Shown here one piece after another: positions 37,117-46,059 of a stretch of DNA of 64,000 bases. The notes beneath the pieces are model-generated. The model saw nothing but the letters and a program-made list of their open reading frames with translations, was not told where the DNA came from and made no database searches. Location: positions 19,941 through 83,940 of the forward strand of contig DATGHL010000022.1 in NCBI GenBank assembly GCA_035308025.1, in the 5' to 3' direction. Source of the stretch: Candidatus Binataceae bacterium (GTDB lineage Bacteria > Desulfobacterota > Binatia > Binatales > Binataceae). The stretch's first letter is position 1. Every line of letters starts with the position of its first letter. Both the position numbers and the translations under genes were made by a program.

Positions 37117-37425
37117 CTAGTGTGTCTGCGTCGTCTGAAACTGTGCTAGTTGCCCTTGGACCAATTGCAACAGCTCTACCATTCTTTGAGGTGTTATAGC
37201 TATCCTAATAATCGGTTTGGCCTTTACGCCTTCACGTTTGAGTTTCTCAATTTGTTCTGGCGTCGGGGCCACCGTGCTAATAAATGGAGGCTCGACAACA
37301 CCAAAAGTTAGAAAAAATTCACTTGGCGTCTGCTGTATGAGGAACACGTTCGAAAACGCGATCGGCATTCCACGTGATTCGTCCCAGTTCACTTGGACTT
37401 CGAGTGGTGGTGAATCGGGCATCAT
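37117..37425 (-). CDS. DUF3467-like protein, first gene of the passenger operon
   Basis: A 102-aa protein matching the DUF3467 layout: an N-terminal 'VQVNWDESRGMPIAFSNVFLIQQTPSEFFLTFGVVEPP' (described) and a late 'RIAITPQRMVELLQLVQGQLAQF' helix. Function unknown in the family. It starts a minus-strand operon (gap 11 bp to the next gene) that points away from the transposase. Confidence 0.65.
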   Translation of the reverse strand: MMPDSPPLEVQVNWDESRGMPIAFSNVFLIQQTPSEFFLTFGVVEPPFISTVAPTPEQIEKLKREGVKAKPIIRIAITPQRMVELLQLVQGQLAQFQTTQTH

Positions 37426-37614
37426 ATCCTCTTTGGTTCTGGAACGGATAGCACCGTCGCAGCTGTTATTATCCGTTCTATTTTTTTGGGGGTCAATATT
37501 GTAAAGCTAGCCAAAAAGTGATAATTTGGCGGGTTTTCTTCATTTTGTTGCTAGAGCTTTGATATGGCCCTCATTGACCTGACATTACCTAGCCGGTCAA
37601 GCATAATGGTCAGT

Positions 37615-38472
37615 ATGAACAAGCTGACCACGGAACGTCGCGCGGCAATTATTGGCATGATGATAGAGGGCGTGTTCATCCGCGCGATCACGCGCATGAC
37701 GGGCGTGAGCAAGAACACTGTCGCCAAGTTGCTCGCGGATGCTGGTAACGCCTGTCTCGATTATCAGGATCGAGCGCTCCGCAATCTGCCGTGCAAGCGC
37801 ATCCAAGCTGACGAAATCTGGTCTTTCGTTTACAGCAAGCAGAAGAACGTCCCGGAGGAGAAGCGCGGTCAGTTTGGTTATGGCGACGTTTGGACGTGGA
37901 CGGCGATTGATGCGGATTCCAAGCTGATCGTTAGCTGGTATCTCGGACGGCGCGACGGCGACGCGGCCTATTCGTTTATGACCGATCTGGCGAGCAGGCT
38001 CAGCAATCGCGTCCAGCTAACCACAGATGGCCACCATGCCTATCTGAACGCCGTCGATGAAGCCTTTGACCGGCAGATCGATTACGCCATGCTGGTCAAA
38101 CAATACGGGACTGCGCCGGAAGCCGAGAAGCGTTACAGCCCGCCGATTTGTTTAGGAGCAGATCCGCAGGCGATACGTGGACGCCCCGACCCGGAGCATA
38201 TCTCGACCAGCTACGTCGAACGGCAGAATCTTTCGATGCGGATGGGAATGCGCCGGTTCACGCGTTTAACGAACGCTTTCAGCAAAAAGCTCGAAAACCA
38301 TATGCGCGCGCTTTCGATCTACTTCATGCATTACAATTTTGTGCGCTTCCATCAGACGTTGCGCGTTACGCCCGCGATGCAAGCTGGCGTAACCGAGAAG
38401 CTTTGGGACTTGAGCGATATCGTGCGGATCGTGGACGATTGGGAAGCCGCGCAGAAAGAAAATTCAAACTGA
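37615..38472 (+). CDS. IS1-family-like transposase
   Basis: I start at ATG 37615 (MNKLTTERRAAIIGMM), giving 285 aa; the longer frame from 37564 is less likely. An N-terminal helix-turn-helix ('FIRAITRMTGVSKNTVAKLLADAG') precedes an IS1-like DDE domain with Asp in 'IQADEIWSFVYSKQ', Asp in 'LTTDGHHAYLNAV' and Glu in 'TSYVERQNLSMRMGMRRF'. Its stop codon is within the right inverted repeat. It looks intact. Confidence 0.87.
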   Translation: MNKLTTERRAAIIGMMIEGVFIRAITRMTGVSKNTVAKLLADAGNACLDYQDRALRNLPCKRIQADEIWSFVYSKQKNVPEEKRGQFGYGDVWTWTAIDADSKLIVSWYLGRRDGDAAYSFMTDLASRLSNRVQLTTDGHHAYLNAVDEAFDRQIDYAMLVKQYGTAPEAEKRYSPPICLGADPQAIRGRPDPEHISTSYVERQNLSMRMGMRRFTRLTNAFSKKLENHMRALSIYFMHYNFVRFHQTLRVTPAMQAGVTEKLWDLSDIVRIVDDWEAAQKENSN

Positions 38473-38478
38473 CCCACT
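38463..38478 (-). repeat. Right terminal inverted repeat of the IS1-like transposon
   Basis: TTCAAACTGACCCACT, containing the transposase stop codon. Confidence 0.85.
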
Positions 38479-38581
38479 ACCGACCGCGGCGACGGTTTGC
38501 CCCGCATCGGATGGGACCGTAGAGTCGGAGCGACTTCGCGAAAAATCGAGGGCTGCGCATTTCGGAGGGGTGCTAATTTCG

Positions 38582-39814
38582 ATGGATAAACCCAGGATTC
38601 GGCCGGTCGAAGCAGTGCCCATCGAGCAAGAGGGCCAGACCTACGTCATGCTGCGCGACCCCGCGGGCATCGCGCCGGCGCCCATCGCGATCGGCACGGG
38701 CGCCTATTTTCTCGTGACACTCTTTGACGGAGCCAATACGCTGCTCGACCTTCAGGCCGCCTTCACGCGCCGCTTTGGCGATCTTCTCCCCTCGGAACAT
38801 CTAAACAGCCTGATCGAAGCGCTCGACCAAGGCTATTTTCTCGACTCGCCGCGCTATGCCGATCGCGTGCGCGAGATTCACGAGGAGTTCGCCCGTGCGC
38901 CGCAGCGCCCCGCCGCGTTGGCCGGTCTCGCCTACGAGAACGATCCGACCCGGCTCCGCGCCGAGATCGCGAGCTACTTTCAGCGTCCCGGCGCACCCGG
39001 AGAAATCCCGCCGCCGCGCGCCGACGGTGCGGCGCTGAGCGGCTTGATCTCGCCGCATATCGATCCGCGGCGCGGCGGCGCCGCATACGCTCACGCCTAC
39101 GGCGAACTGCTGACGCGCGAGCGTCCCGAACTGGTGATCATCCTCGGAACCTCCCATTATGGTATGGGCGCGCAGCTCTTCACCGCCACGCGCAAGGACT
39201 ACGCGACGCCGCTCGGCGCGGTCGCGACCGATCGCGCCTTCGTCGACCGCCTCGCCGCGCGTTATACTCAAGGTGGTTTGTTCGCTCAGGAAATTCTCCA
39301 TCGCAACGAGCACTCGATCGAATTTCAGGCCCTGTTTCTGGCTTGGGCGCTGGGCACAGCGGGTTACAAAATCGTCCCGATCCTGGTCGGCTCGTTTCAC
39401 GAAATGGTCGGAGCCGGCGAAAGCCCGGCTCTCGACGAGCGCGTGCGCGGTTTTATCGACGCGCTCCGCGCGGAACTCGCCGCCGAAGCGCGGCGCGTGT
39501 TGATTATTGCCGGGGTGGATTTCGCGCACGTCGGCAGAAAGTTCGGCGACCAGTTCAAGGCCGACGATAAAATCGCTGAGTGGGTAAAGAGCGCAGACCT
39601 CGCGCTCATCGAGAATATCAAACGCGGCGATCCGGACGGCTTCTTCGCCGACGTCGCCAAGGATCGCGACGCGCGCAAGATTTGCGGCCTCTCGCCGATG
39701 TACACGCAGCTTGAACTACTGCGCGGGCATCAGGCGCGCCTGCTGATGCACGACATCGCGATGGAGCCGCAGACCGAATCAGCAGTTTCGTTCGCGAGCC
39801 TCGCGATCGATTAA
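38582..39814 (+). CDS. amrB: AmmeMemoRadiSam system protein B (Memo family)
   Basis: About 410 aa. The Memo domain begins near residue 155 with 'LISPHIDPRRGGAAYAHAYGEL', then 'VIILGTSHYGMGAQLFTATRKDYATPLGA', 'HRNEHSIEFQALFL' and 'IIAGVDFAHVGRKFGD', which hold the conserved His and Asp residues of the family. Memo is related to catechol dioxygenases, and in bacteria is often encoded with AMMECR1 and radical SAM proteins; neither is adjacent here. Start ATG 38582 with GGAGGGG upstream. The N-terminal 150 residues are an extra domain. Confidence 0.85.
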   Translation: MDKPRIRPVEAVPIEQEGQTYVMLRDPAGIAPAPIAIGTGAYFLVTLFDGANTLLDLQAAFTRRFGDLLPSEHLNSLIEALDQGYFLDSPRYADRVREIHEEFARAPQRPAALAGLAYENDPTRLRAEIASYFQRPGAPGEIPPPRADGAALSGLISPHIDPRRGGAAYAHAYGELLTRERPELVIILGTSHYGMGAQLFTATRKDYATPLGAVATDRAFVDRLAARYTQGGLFAQEILHRNEHSIEFQALFLAWALGTAGYKIVPILVGSFHEMVGAGESPALDERVRGFIDALRAELAAEARRVLIIAGVDFAHVGRKFGDQFKADDKIAEWVKSADLALIENIKRGDPDGFFADVAKDRDARKICGLSPMYTQLELLRGHQARLLMHDIAMEPQTESAVSFASLAID

Positions 39815-39832
39815 TCCGGCGGCGCGCGCGCC

Positions 39833-40549
39833 TCAGCTCGAGTGTCGTTTGAGAAACTCCCGCACGCGCTTCACCGCTGCGGGCGCACTCGTGGCGCTCT
39901 TCCACGACTTAACTACCTCGATACTCGGATTAAGCCGCGCGATCTCGTCGGAAATCGGCGCGGGATGATAGAGATCGTCGCCGCACAACAGGAGCATCGG
40001 GGTTGTACACGAGCGCACAAAATCCTGCGACACGGAAAAAACGAAATCGCCGCCGTACATGGTTTCGCGGAAGGCCGCAAAATCGCCGTCACTGATCCGG
40101 CGCGGAGCCGGCAGTTTGCCCGCCCAATTGTCAAACATCTCGCGAAACGCCGCGCGATTCTCGTGCAATCCGATCGGATTTTGCAGCACCGCGGCACTGA
40201 TCCGCGACGGTGCCGCTTTGATCAGACCCAGGCAATAGGACGACCCGATGCAGCCGCCCATGATATGGCTGCGATCGATCTTCAGATGGTCGAGCAGCGC
40301 CAGATGATCGGCCGCGTAGGTATGCCAGCCATCGGCGGCGGTTACCGGACCCTGAGAACGGCCGGCGTTGCGCTGATCCATCGCTATGACGCGAAAGTCG
40401 GCGGCAAACTCTTTCGTCGGATCGAACGGACTGCGATGCCAGAACTCGATCGCCGAACCCATCCCGCCCGGTGCGAAGAGCAGGATGGGATACCCACTGC
40501 CGAATTCCTCGTAGTAGAGCGAAACCTCGCCGTGTGTGAACGTTGGCAT
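39833..40549 (-). CDS. Alpha/beta hydrolase with Cys in the nucleophile position
   Basis: A 238-aa alpha/beta hydrolase fold ('PILLFAPGGMGSAIEFW', 'VIAMDQRNAGRSQG'). The nucleophile elbow is GG-Cys100-IG, so Cys replaces the usual Ser, as in dienelactone hydrolases. The acid could be Asp in 'CGDDLYHPAPI', but the segment near the C-terminus that usually has the catalytic His ('SATSAPAAVKRVREFL') has none. Activity is uncertain. Follows the CoA-transferase gene by 40 bp on the same strand. Confidence 0.8.
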   Translation of the reverse strand: MPTFTHGEVSLYYEEFGSGYPILLFAPGGMGSAIEFWHRSPFDPTKEFAADFRVIAMDQRNAGRSQGPVTAADGWHTYAADHLALLDHLKIDRSHIMGGCIGSSYCLGLIKAAPSRISAAVLQNPIGLHENRAAFREMFDNWAGKLPAPRRISDGDFAAFRETMYGGDFVFSVSQDFVRSCTTPMLLLCGDDLYHPAPISDEIARLNPSIEVVKSWKSATSAPAAVKRVREFLKRHSS

Positions 40550-40589
40550 CGTCGCCTCCTCTAATTAACGCCAGCGAAAACAATCGCGA

Positions 40590-41828
40590 TCAATATTTGC
40601 CCTCGATCAGTACATTTGCCGCGCGCAGTTCCTCGATCTCCTGTTCGCTGCGGCCGAGCAGATCGCGCAGCACTTCGCGGTTGTGTTGGCCGAGCGTCGC
40701 GGCTTCGAGCGGCAGATCCTTGGGGAACTCCGAAAAGCGCAGCGGCATCCCGGGAATCTCGAACTTGCCGACGAAGCGATCCTCGATCGTCCGCACGGTG
40801 CCGCGCGCACGATGATGCGGATGGCTGATAGTCTCCTCGATCGAGAGCACCGGGGCTGCGGGTACGGCATTTTTCTGCATGTGGGCAACGGCGCTATCGC
40901 GATCCGGAAAAGTGGCGAGCCAATCCTCGATCATTTTGATCAGCTCAGCACGATTCGCCAGGCGGCCCGGATCGGTGCCGAATTTCGCGTCATCGACGAG
41001 CTCGGGCCGGTTCATCGCCTTGCACAAATCCTTCCAGTGATGGAGGAAGGCCATGATGACGACCCATCCGCCGTTGGCCTTAAAGACTCCCGCCGGCGCG
41101 ATGTAATTGAGATGGGGACCCTGGCGCGACGGTTTGAGCTGGCCATTGCTCCCGCTGTACTGATGCACGCTGACTTCGTGACAGTGGTAGTAGACGTCGA
41201 GCAGACCGACATCGAGATGCTGCCCGCGCCCGGTGCGATCGCGATGGCGCAACGCGGCGAGGATCGCCAGCGCCCCGTGCACGCCGGTGTTCACGTCGCC
41301 GACTGCGACCAGCGGAATGTAGGGTGTGCCGCCGGCCTCGCCGATCATCGAAGTGACGCCCGAGTAGGCCTGCGCGATGAAGTCGTATCCGGGCAGCTTC
41401 GCCAGCGGACCGGTCTGCCCCAGTGCGGAGATCGAGCACAGTATGATGTCCTTGCGCATCTCGCGGAGGCGGTCATAACCGAGGCCCATTTCGGCCATCG
41501 TGCCGGGTTTGAAGTTCTCGACCACCACATCGACTTTGGGGACGAGCGCGGTGACGATTGCCATCCCGCGCGGATCACGGATATTCAGGCAAACGCTCTT
41601 TTTGCCAAGGTTCTGCTGGATGTAATAGAGGCTGCGATCGTTGCCGCGCAGCTTCGACATGCCGCGCACGAAGTCGCCATTCGGCGCCGCTTCAATCTTA
41701 ATCACCTCGGCGCCCATCTCGGCCAGCATCCGCGTGCAACTTGGACCCGCGAGCGCGCGGGATAAATCCAGCGCCCGGATTCCGCTCAAAACATGCTCCA
41801 TCGCACCAGCCATCGGCAGCACCTCCAT
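40590..41828 (-). CDS. CaiB/BaiF-family CoA transferase
   Basis: A 412-aa type III CoA transferase. Signatures are 'GIRALDLSRALAGPSCTRMLAEMGAEVIKIEAA', 'NLGKKSVCLNIRDPRG', 'VVVENFKPGTM' and the catalytic Asp in 'AVGDVNTGVHGALAILAALRHRDRTGRGQ'. Type III enzymes swap CoA between dicarboxylic, hydroxy or aromatic acids; the pair of acids here is unknown. The neighbouring hydrolase may act on the same acid. Confidence 0.88.
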   Translation of the reverse strand: MEVLPMAGAMEHVLSGIRALDLSRALAGPSCTRMLAEMGAEVIKIEAAPNGDFVRGMSKLRGNDRSLYYIQQNLGKKSVCLNIRDPRGMAIVTALVPKVDVVVENFKPGTMAEMGLGYDRLREMRKDIILCSISALGQTGPLAKLPGYDFIAQAYSGVTSMIGEAGGTPYIPLVAVGDVNTGVHGALAILAALRHRDRTGRGQHLDVGLLDVYYHCHEVSVHQYSGSNGQLKPSRQGPHLNYIAPAGVFKANGGWVVIMAFLHHWKDLCKAMNRPELVDDAKFGTDPGRLANRAELIKMIEDWLATFPDRDSAVAHMQKNAVPAAPVLSIEETISHPHHRARGTVRTIEDRFVGKFEIPGMPLRFSEFPKDLPLEAATLGQHNREVLRDLLGRSEQEIEELRAANVLIEGKY

Positions 41829-41985
41829 TTAGTGACGGGTATCCTCGCAAAGCCTCTGGCACTCGCACAAGCCGGAGCGCGTGGTGGCGCGAGTTAACCA
41901 TACCGTAACCAATGCGGTTCCAACCGGGTATCGCGACGGGCTATTCTGGCCCTCTTTCCGGAGCGGACAATGCCCGGATCGGACG

Positions 41986-43710
41986 ATGGCAAATTCGCGG
42001 AGCATGACGCAGCGCCTCTTTGGCGCGGCCTTTTCGTTTGTCGCGCTCGCGGCGGTGATCGCGCTTTTTTTCACCTATCGGCGTTACCAGCCGGCGCCGC
42101 ATCCGCCGCGCCTGAGTGTCGATGCGCGCGAGCTTCCTTACTATGCGTTCTGCTCCTTTTACCGCATGTTGGCCGCCTATCTGATTGCGTTGGTCTTCTC
42201 GCTGATTTATGGAATCGCGGCGGCGCACAGTCGCGCCCGCGAGCGCGTCATGATTCCGATTATCGATATTGCGCAATCGGTGCCGGTGGTCGGATTTTTC
42301 CCGGCCGCAATCTTTTTCTTCGTTGCGCTGGCCCCCGGGCGTCTCGGCGTCGAGATCGCGGCCATTTTCCTGATTTTCACCAGCATGGCCTGGAACATGG
42401 TGCTTGGCGTCTTCGAGTCGGTGCGCACGATTCCCAACGACTCGATGGAAGCGCTGGGCGCATTTGGCGCGAATTCATGGCTAAAACTCCGGCGACTGCT
42501 GCTGCCCGCATGCGTTCCCAAGCTGGTCTACAACTCGATCCTCTCCTGGGTCGCGGGCTGGTACTACCTGATTGCCTGCGAAATTATCACCGCCGGACCC
42601 ACCTCGTACCGTCTACCCGGCCTCGGCAGCTATCTGATTACCGCGGCGGACAAGGGACGTTCGGGGGAGATCGTGGCCGGGCTGCTCGCACTACTGGCGA
42701 TCATTGTCACGATGGACCTGCTGATGTGGCAGCCGCTCTCGGTGTGGGCAGAAAAATTCCGCTACGAATTTGCTGCGAGTCCCGAGCCGATGCGCTCGCT
42801 CGGGGGGCTGGATGCGGTTTCTGCGATTGGGCCGGCGCTGGTGCGCGCGGTACGCCTCAGCTTCACCCCGGTGATCCGCGCTCTGCGGAGCGCGCTCAGC
42901 GCAACCGCGCCGTTTAATCTCGCGGCTCATCCGGCAATTGTGCGTGCGGGCCGGCTCGTGCGACTGATGGTGATGGCAGGCTTCGCTTTTCTCTTGGTCT
43001 ACGGGGTGATCGCGGGGGCGATCGCGCTGGTGCGAACGCTTTCGGCGCCGTGGCCTGCGATCGCGGCGCAGATTCCGGCGGCGACCCTGGCTTCGACGAT
43101 TCGTCTGACGATCGCCTATCTGATTTCACTGGGCTGGACGATTCCATGCGCGATTTATGCGAGCGAAAATCAACGTTTCGCTCGTGCTATTGCGCCGATT
43201 GCGGAGATTATCGGTTCAGTGCCGGCGACGGCGCTGTTTCCGCTGATCGTATTGATTGTGATTCGGTATACCGGCGGCATGAACCTCGCCTCTATCCTGC
43301 TGATTCTCACCGGGATGCAGTGGTATCTGCTGTTCAACCTGTTGGGCGGCGTCAATCAGATTCCCGCCGATCTCAAGGAAGCCGTGCGCTCGATGGGCCT
43401 CAGCCGCATCGCCCGCTGGCGCAAGCTCACACTGCCGGCGATTGCACCCTCGCTGCTGACCGGCAGCATCACCGCATGGGGCGGCGGGTGGAATGCGCTG
43501 ATCCTTTCGGAATACTTTCCCTATCGGGGCGTTACCCACAAAGTCTTTGGCCTGGGCGCGATGCTCGATGTTGCAACTTACGAGAAGTACAACGGACAGA
43601 TGATTTTGCTGACGCTGCTCTCGATGATTTTGGTCGTGATAGTGTTAAATCGGCTGGTCTGGCGCCGGCTATACGATCTGGCGACCGAACGCTATCGAAT
43701 CGATTACTGA
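41986..43710 (+). CDS. Fused double-domain ABC transporter permease (NitT/TauT type)
   Basis: About 574 aa from ATG 41986 (another start at 42004). It has two permease domains in one chain, each with an EAA loop ('ALGAFGANSWLKLRRLLLPACVPKL' near 150 and 'AVRSMGLSRIARWRKLTLPAIAPSLL' near 465), and roughly 12 helices. One polypeptide thus supplies both membrane halves. The following ATPase has NitT/TauT similarity, suggesting uptake of nitrate, sulfonate or a similar organic anion. No binding protein lies in this operon. Confidence 0.88.
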   Translation: MANSRSMTQRLFGAAFSFVALAAVIALFFTYRRYQPAPHPPRLSVDARELPYYAFCSFYRMLAAYLIALVFSLIYGIAAAHSRARERVMIPIIDIAQSVPVVGFFPAAIFFFVALAPGRLGVEIAAIFLIFTSMAWNMVLGVFESVRTIPNDSMEALGAFGANSWLKLRRLLLPACVPKLVYNSILSWVAGWYYLIACEIITAGPTSYRLPGLGSYLITAADKGRSGEIVAGLLALLAIIVTMDLLMWQPLSVWAEKFRYEFAASPEPMRSLGGLDAVSAIGPALVRAVRLSFTPVIRALRSALSATAPFNLAAHPAIVRAGRLVRLMVMAGFAFLLVYGVIAGAIALVRTLSAPWPAIAAQIPAATLASTIRLTIAYLISLGWTIPCAIYASENQRFARAIAPIAEIIGSVPATALFPLIVLIVIRYTGGMNLASILLILTGMQWYLLFNLLGGVNQIPADLKEAVRSMGLSRIARWRKLTLPAIAPSLLTGSITAWGGGWNALILSEYFPYRGVTHKVFGLGAMLDVATYEKYNGQMILLTLLSMILVVIVLNRLVWRRLYDLATERYRIDY

Positions 43711-43749
43711 ATGGGCAAAACCGATGCGTGACGCGGATCTCCCCGACCC

Positions 43750-44508
43750 ATGGCTCTGCTCGAGCTCAAGCATATCGCGAAGAGTTTCGCGCACGGCAAA
43801 GGCAGTCTGCCGGTGCTCGAAGATATCTCTTTCACCATTGATGAAGGACAGTTCGTCGCGGTCGTGGGGCCTTCCGGGTGCGGCAAATCGACGATGTTGC
43901 GCATCGTCAACGGGCTAATGCCGGCGACCTCGGGACAGGTGCTGTACCAGGGGCGGCAGGTTGACGGGATCAATCTGGAGTGCGCGCTGGTGTTCCAGTC
44001 GTTTGCGCTGCTGCCGTGGCTGTCGGTCAAGGCCAACGTCGAGTTGGGCCTGGAGGCGCGGGGCGTGCCGCTGGCCGAGCGTGAAAAACGCGCCGGGGCG
44101 TACATCAATAAGGTCGGTCTCGGCGGCTTTGAAGAGGCCTACCCGCGTGAGCTCTCGGGCGGCATGAAACAGCGGGTGGGGCTGGCGCGGGCGTTGGCGG
44201 TGGGGCCGCGCCTGCTGCTGATGGACGAGCCGTTCTCGGCGCTCGATGCGCTTACTGCGATCACCTTGCGCGAGGAGTTGCTCGACCTGTGGCAATCCCG
44301 CGACATGCCGGTGCATACGATCATGATGGTTACGCATACGATCGAAGAAGCGGTCGAGCTGGCCGATCGCATCCTGGTGCTGTCGGCCCATCCGGGACGC
44401 CTGGTCGCGGATCTGCCGGTGACGCTGGCGCGGCCGCGCGATCGGCGACGGGAGGAGTTCAATACGCTGACCGACAAGGTCTTCTCGCTGATCGAGGAGC
44501 GTTCCTGA
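43750..44508 (+). CDS. ABC transporter ATP-binding protein (NitT/TauT type)
   Basis: A 252-aa ATPase with Walker A 'GPSGCGKST', Q-loop 'LVFQSFALLPWLSV', signature 'LSGGMKQRVGLARALA', Walker B 'LLLMDEPFSALDALT' and switch His in 'MMVTHTIEEA'. It starts 39 bp after the permease gene. Its stop overlaps the next start (TGATG). The NitT/TauT group takes up nitrate, sulfonates, thiamine precursors and similar compounds. Confidence 0.92.
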   Translation: MALLELKHIAKSFAHGKGSLPVLEDISFTIDEGQFVAVVGPSGCGKSTMLRIVNGLMPATSGQVLYQGRQVDGINLECALVFQSFALLPWLSVKANVELGLEARGVPLAEREKRAGAYINKVGLGGFEEAYPRELSGGMKQRVGLARALAVGPRLLLMDEPFSALDALTAITLREELLDLWQSRDMPVHTIMMVTHTIEEAVELADRILVLSAHPGRLVADLPVTLARPRDRRREEFNTLTDKVFSLIEERS

Positions 44509-44999
44509 TGGCGTCGGCTGCGGGTATCAACCCGATTCCCGATATCCCGCTGACGTGGATCTTCGGGCTGCTCGAGACGCTCGAGGATCGGGGCGGCCGC
44601 GACGACGGCTACAAGATCGCGCGCGATCTTCAGTTCAAGTTTGGCGATCTGCTCAAGGTGATGAAGGCGGCGGAGATTCTGGGCCTGGTCGCAACACCCG
44701 CCGGCGACGTCGAGCTCGAGCCGCTGGGCCGCCAGTTCCTGGCCAGCGACATGAACGGGCGCAAGCTGATCATCCGCCAACAGCTCAAGCAGCACAGCCT
44801 CTTCAGTTATCTGGTGCGGCTGCTGCATGGCCAGGAGGATCGCGCGCTGAGTAAAGAGGTCGTGCTCCAACATCTGGCGATGCTGCTGCCGAATGAGCCG
44901 CCGGAAAAAATGTTCACGACGATCGTCAACTGGGGGCGTTTCGCCGAGCTTTTCGGCTATAACAAGGATGAAGACCGCTTCTATCTCGATCAGGATTAG
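44508..44999 (+). CDS. Stand-alone AAA-associated C-terminal domain protein
   Basis: A 163-aa protein ('PDIPLTWIFGLLETLEDRGGRDDGYKIARDLQFKFGDLLKVMKAAEILGLV' described) that matches the AAA_assoc_C domain normally found at the C-terminus of certain NitT/TauT ATPases. It starts at 44508 with one base shared with the ATPase stop, so it looks like a natural split of a usual fusion. It likely binds the ATPase as a regulatory subunit. Confidence 0.75.
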   Translation: MASAAGINPIPDIPLTWIFGLLETLEDRGGRDDGYKIARDLQFKFGDLLKVMKAAEILGLVATPAGDVELEPLGRQFLASDMNGRKLIIRQQLKQHSLFSYLVRLLHGQEDRALSKEVVLQHLAMLLPNEPPEKMFTTIVNWGRFAELFGYNKDEDRFYLDQD

Positions 45000-45030
45000 A
45001 GCGGCGCAACCCGAGACGGAGAAAAGGAAA

Positions 45031-45405
45031 ATGGCATCTGAAGCTGAAGCAATCGTCAGTGAATTCTGCAAAGCGTGGGCGCGGCTGAATATCGATCAGA
45101 TCATGGATTTTTTTACTGACGACGCGACCTATCACAACATCCCGCTGCCGGTGGCGACCGGCAAGCCCGCGATCCGCAAAACGATCGAGGGGCTGATGAA
45201 GGGCACGACCTGGGTCGAGTTCAAGATTCTGCATACCGCGACGGTCGGTGGTGTGGTCCTGAACGAGCGCGTCGACTCCTTCGAGGTCAAGGGCAAGCGC
45301 ATGTCCTTGCCGGTGGCGGGAGTCTTCGAGACTACGGCGAACGGCAAGATCAAGGCGTGGCGCGACTACTTCGACATGAAGATGTTTACCGATCAGATGA
45401 AGTAG
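45031..45405 (+). CDS. Limonene-1,2-epoxide-hydrolase-family enzyme
   Basis: A 124-aa cystatin-like fold protein with all limonene-epoxide-hydrolase catalytic residues in the right spacing: Tyr34 and Asn36 (TYHNIPL), Arg80 and Asp82 (NERVDSF) and Asp112 (AWRDYFDM). These act as the one-step Asp-Arg-Asp triad with Tyr/Asn water positioning. Start ATG 45031 after a GGAGAAAAGGA ribosome-binding site. The gene ends the ABC operon. The substrate may be a terpene epoxide or other epoxide taken up by it. Confidence 0.85.
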   Translation: MASEAEAIVSEFCKAWARLNIDQIMDFFTDDATYHNIPLPVATGKPAIRKTIEGLMKGTTWVEFKILHTATVGGVVLNERVDSFEVKGKRMSLPVAGVFETTANGKIKAWRDYFDMKMFTDQMK

Positions 45406-45585
45406 GGGCCTTGTCTAATCCCGGTTTCTGAAGAATTTGAGATTCCTCCCGCGCGAGATAGCGCTTCCCACACGGCTTGCCGGCAGCGCCGCGTTTTGTT
45501 GATGCGCGCGCGGGAATGACAAGAGCGGCTTGGGACTAGTAAAAGCGGCAAGGTGATTCTGAGGGAGTCGGTGGTGAGAAGATCC

Positions 45586-45613
45586 GGGATTTTTCGCTGC
45601 GCTCAGAATGACA
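45586..45613. repeat. Interspersed repeat copy
   Basis: GGGATTTTTCGCTGCGCTCAGAATGAC, matching the copy at 2238. The 45406-45700 gap around it holds no gene. Confidence 0.55.
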
Positions 45614-45682
45614 AAGTAGGTCGGTGCAGTTGGAAGTAGCGAGGTTTTGTTGAAAAGTCCGCGACTGAGGATAGAAGAATCA

Positions 45683-45712
45683 GGGAGTTTCTTCGCTTCG
45701 CCGGGCTCAGAG
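45683..45712. repeat. Interspersed repeat copy, variant
   Basis: GGGAGTTTCTTCGCTTCGCC then GGGCTCAGAG. It joins in frame to a truncated gene to its right. Confidence 0.45.
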
Positions 45713-46059
45713 TTGATACTGCTACTCTTGGCCGCGAGTCCAGCTTAGATTGGGATTATCATTGGTACCCGGCGGGCGCTGGAAAATACGAACTAGCGAT
45801 CGGTTATGCGTCGGGCCCTGACGTCGCCAACCTCATGATCTATTGGCAGGATGCGCCGCGAAAGTTCAGATCCCAAGGATTCGGCGCCGCCGGAACCGCC
45901 GGTACAGTGTGGTATGAGGGTACGCAACCCGCTGACTTCAGCGGCGACGGCAGAATGGAATTAGTCGTGATGGCTCCGGTTGGGCGAATCTCTCCTCTGC
46001 GAACGAAATTCATTCCAGACGGCGAGTGGCCTGAGGTCTATCGGCTACGCGACTGGTGA
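45700..46059 (+). pseudogene. C-terminal fragment of an unrecognised protein, start lost at a repeat
   Basis: The frame reads 'GLRVDTATLGRESSLDWDYHWYPAGAGKYELAIGY', then 'NLMIYWQDAPRKF', 'GTQPADFSGDGRMELVVMAPVG' and ends at 46059. The 'ADFSGDGRMELVV' piece resembles a VCBS/FG-GAP-type calcium-binding repeat. Its left edge is repeat DNA and there is no convincing start, although ATG 45835 could initiate a short product. I take it to be a truncated secreted or surface protein. Confidence 0.55.

Larger units (their letters stand above)
36159..38478 (+). mobile_element. IS1-like transposon carrying toxin-antitoxin-like passengers
   Basis: Perfect 16-bp inverted repeats (AGTGGGTCAGTTTGAA at 36159-36174 and its complement at 38463-38478) flank a 2.3-kb unit. 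The transposase at the right end reads into the right repeat. Inside are four other genes: a small basic protein and a three-gene minus-strand operon. The passenger DNA looks richer in A+T than its surroundings. I do not see a target-site duplication. The element definition rests on the repeats and their position exactly around the transposase. Confidence 0.75.

Noticed and set aside
45406..45700. Possible small RNA or tRNA in the gap before the VCBS-like fragment
   Set aside because: I see only repeat copies and no cloverleaf or terminator structure.
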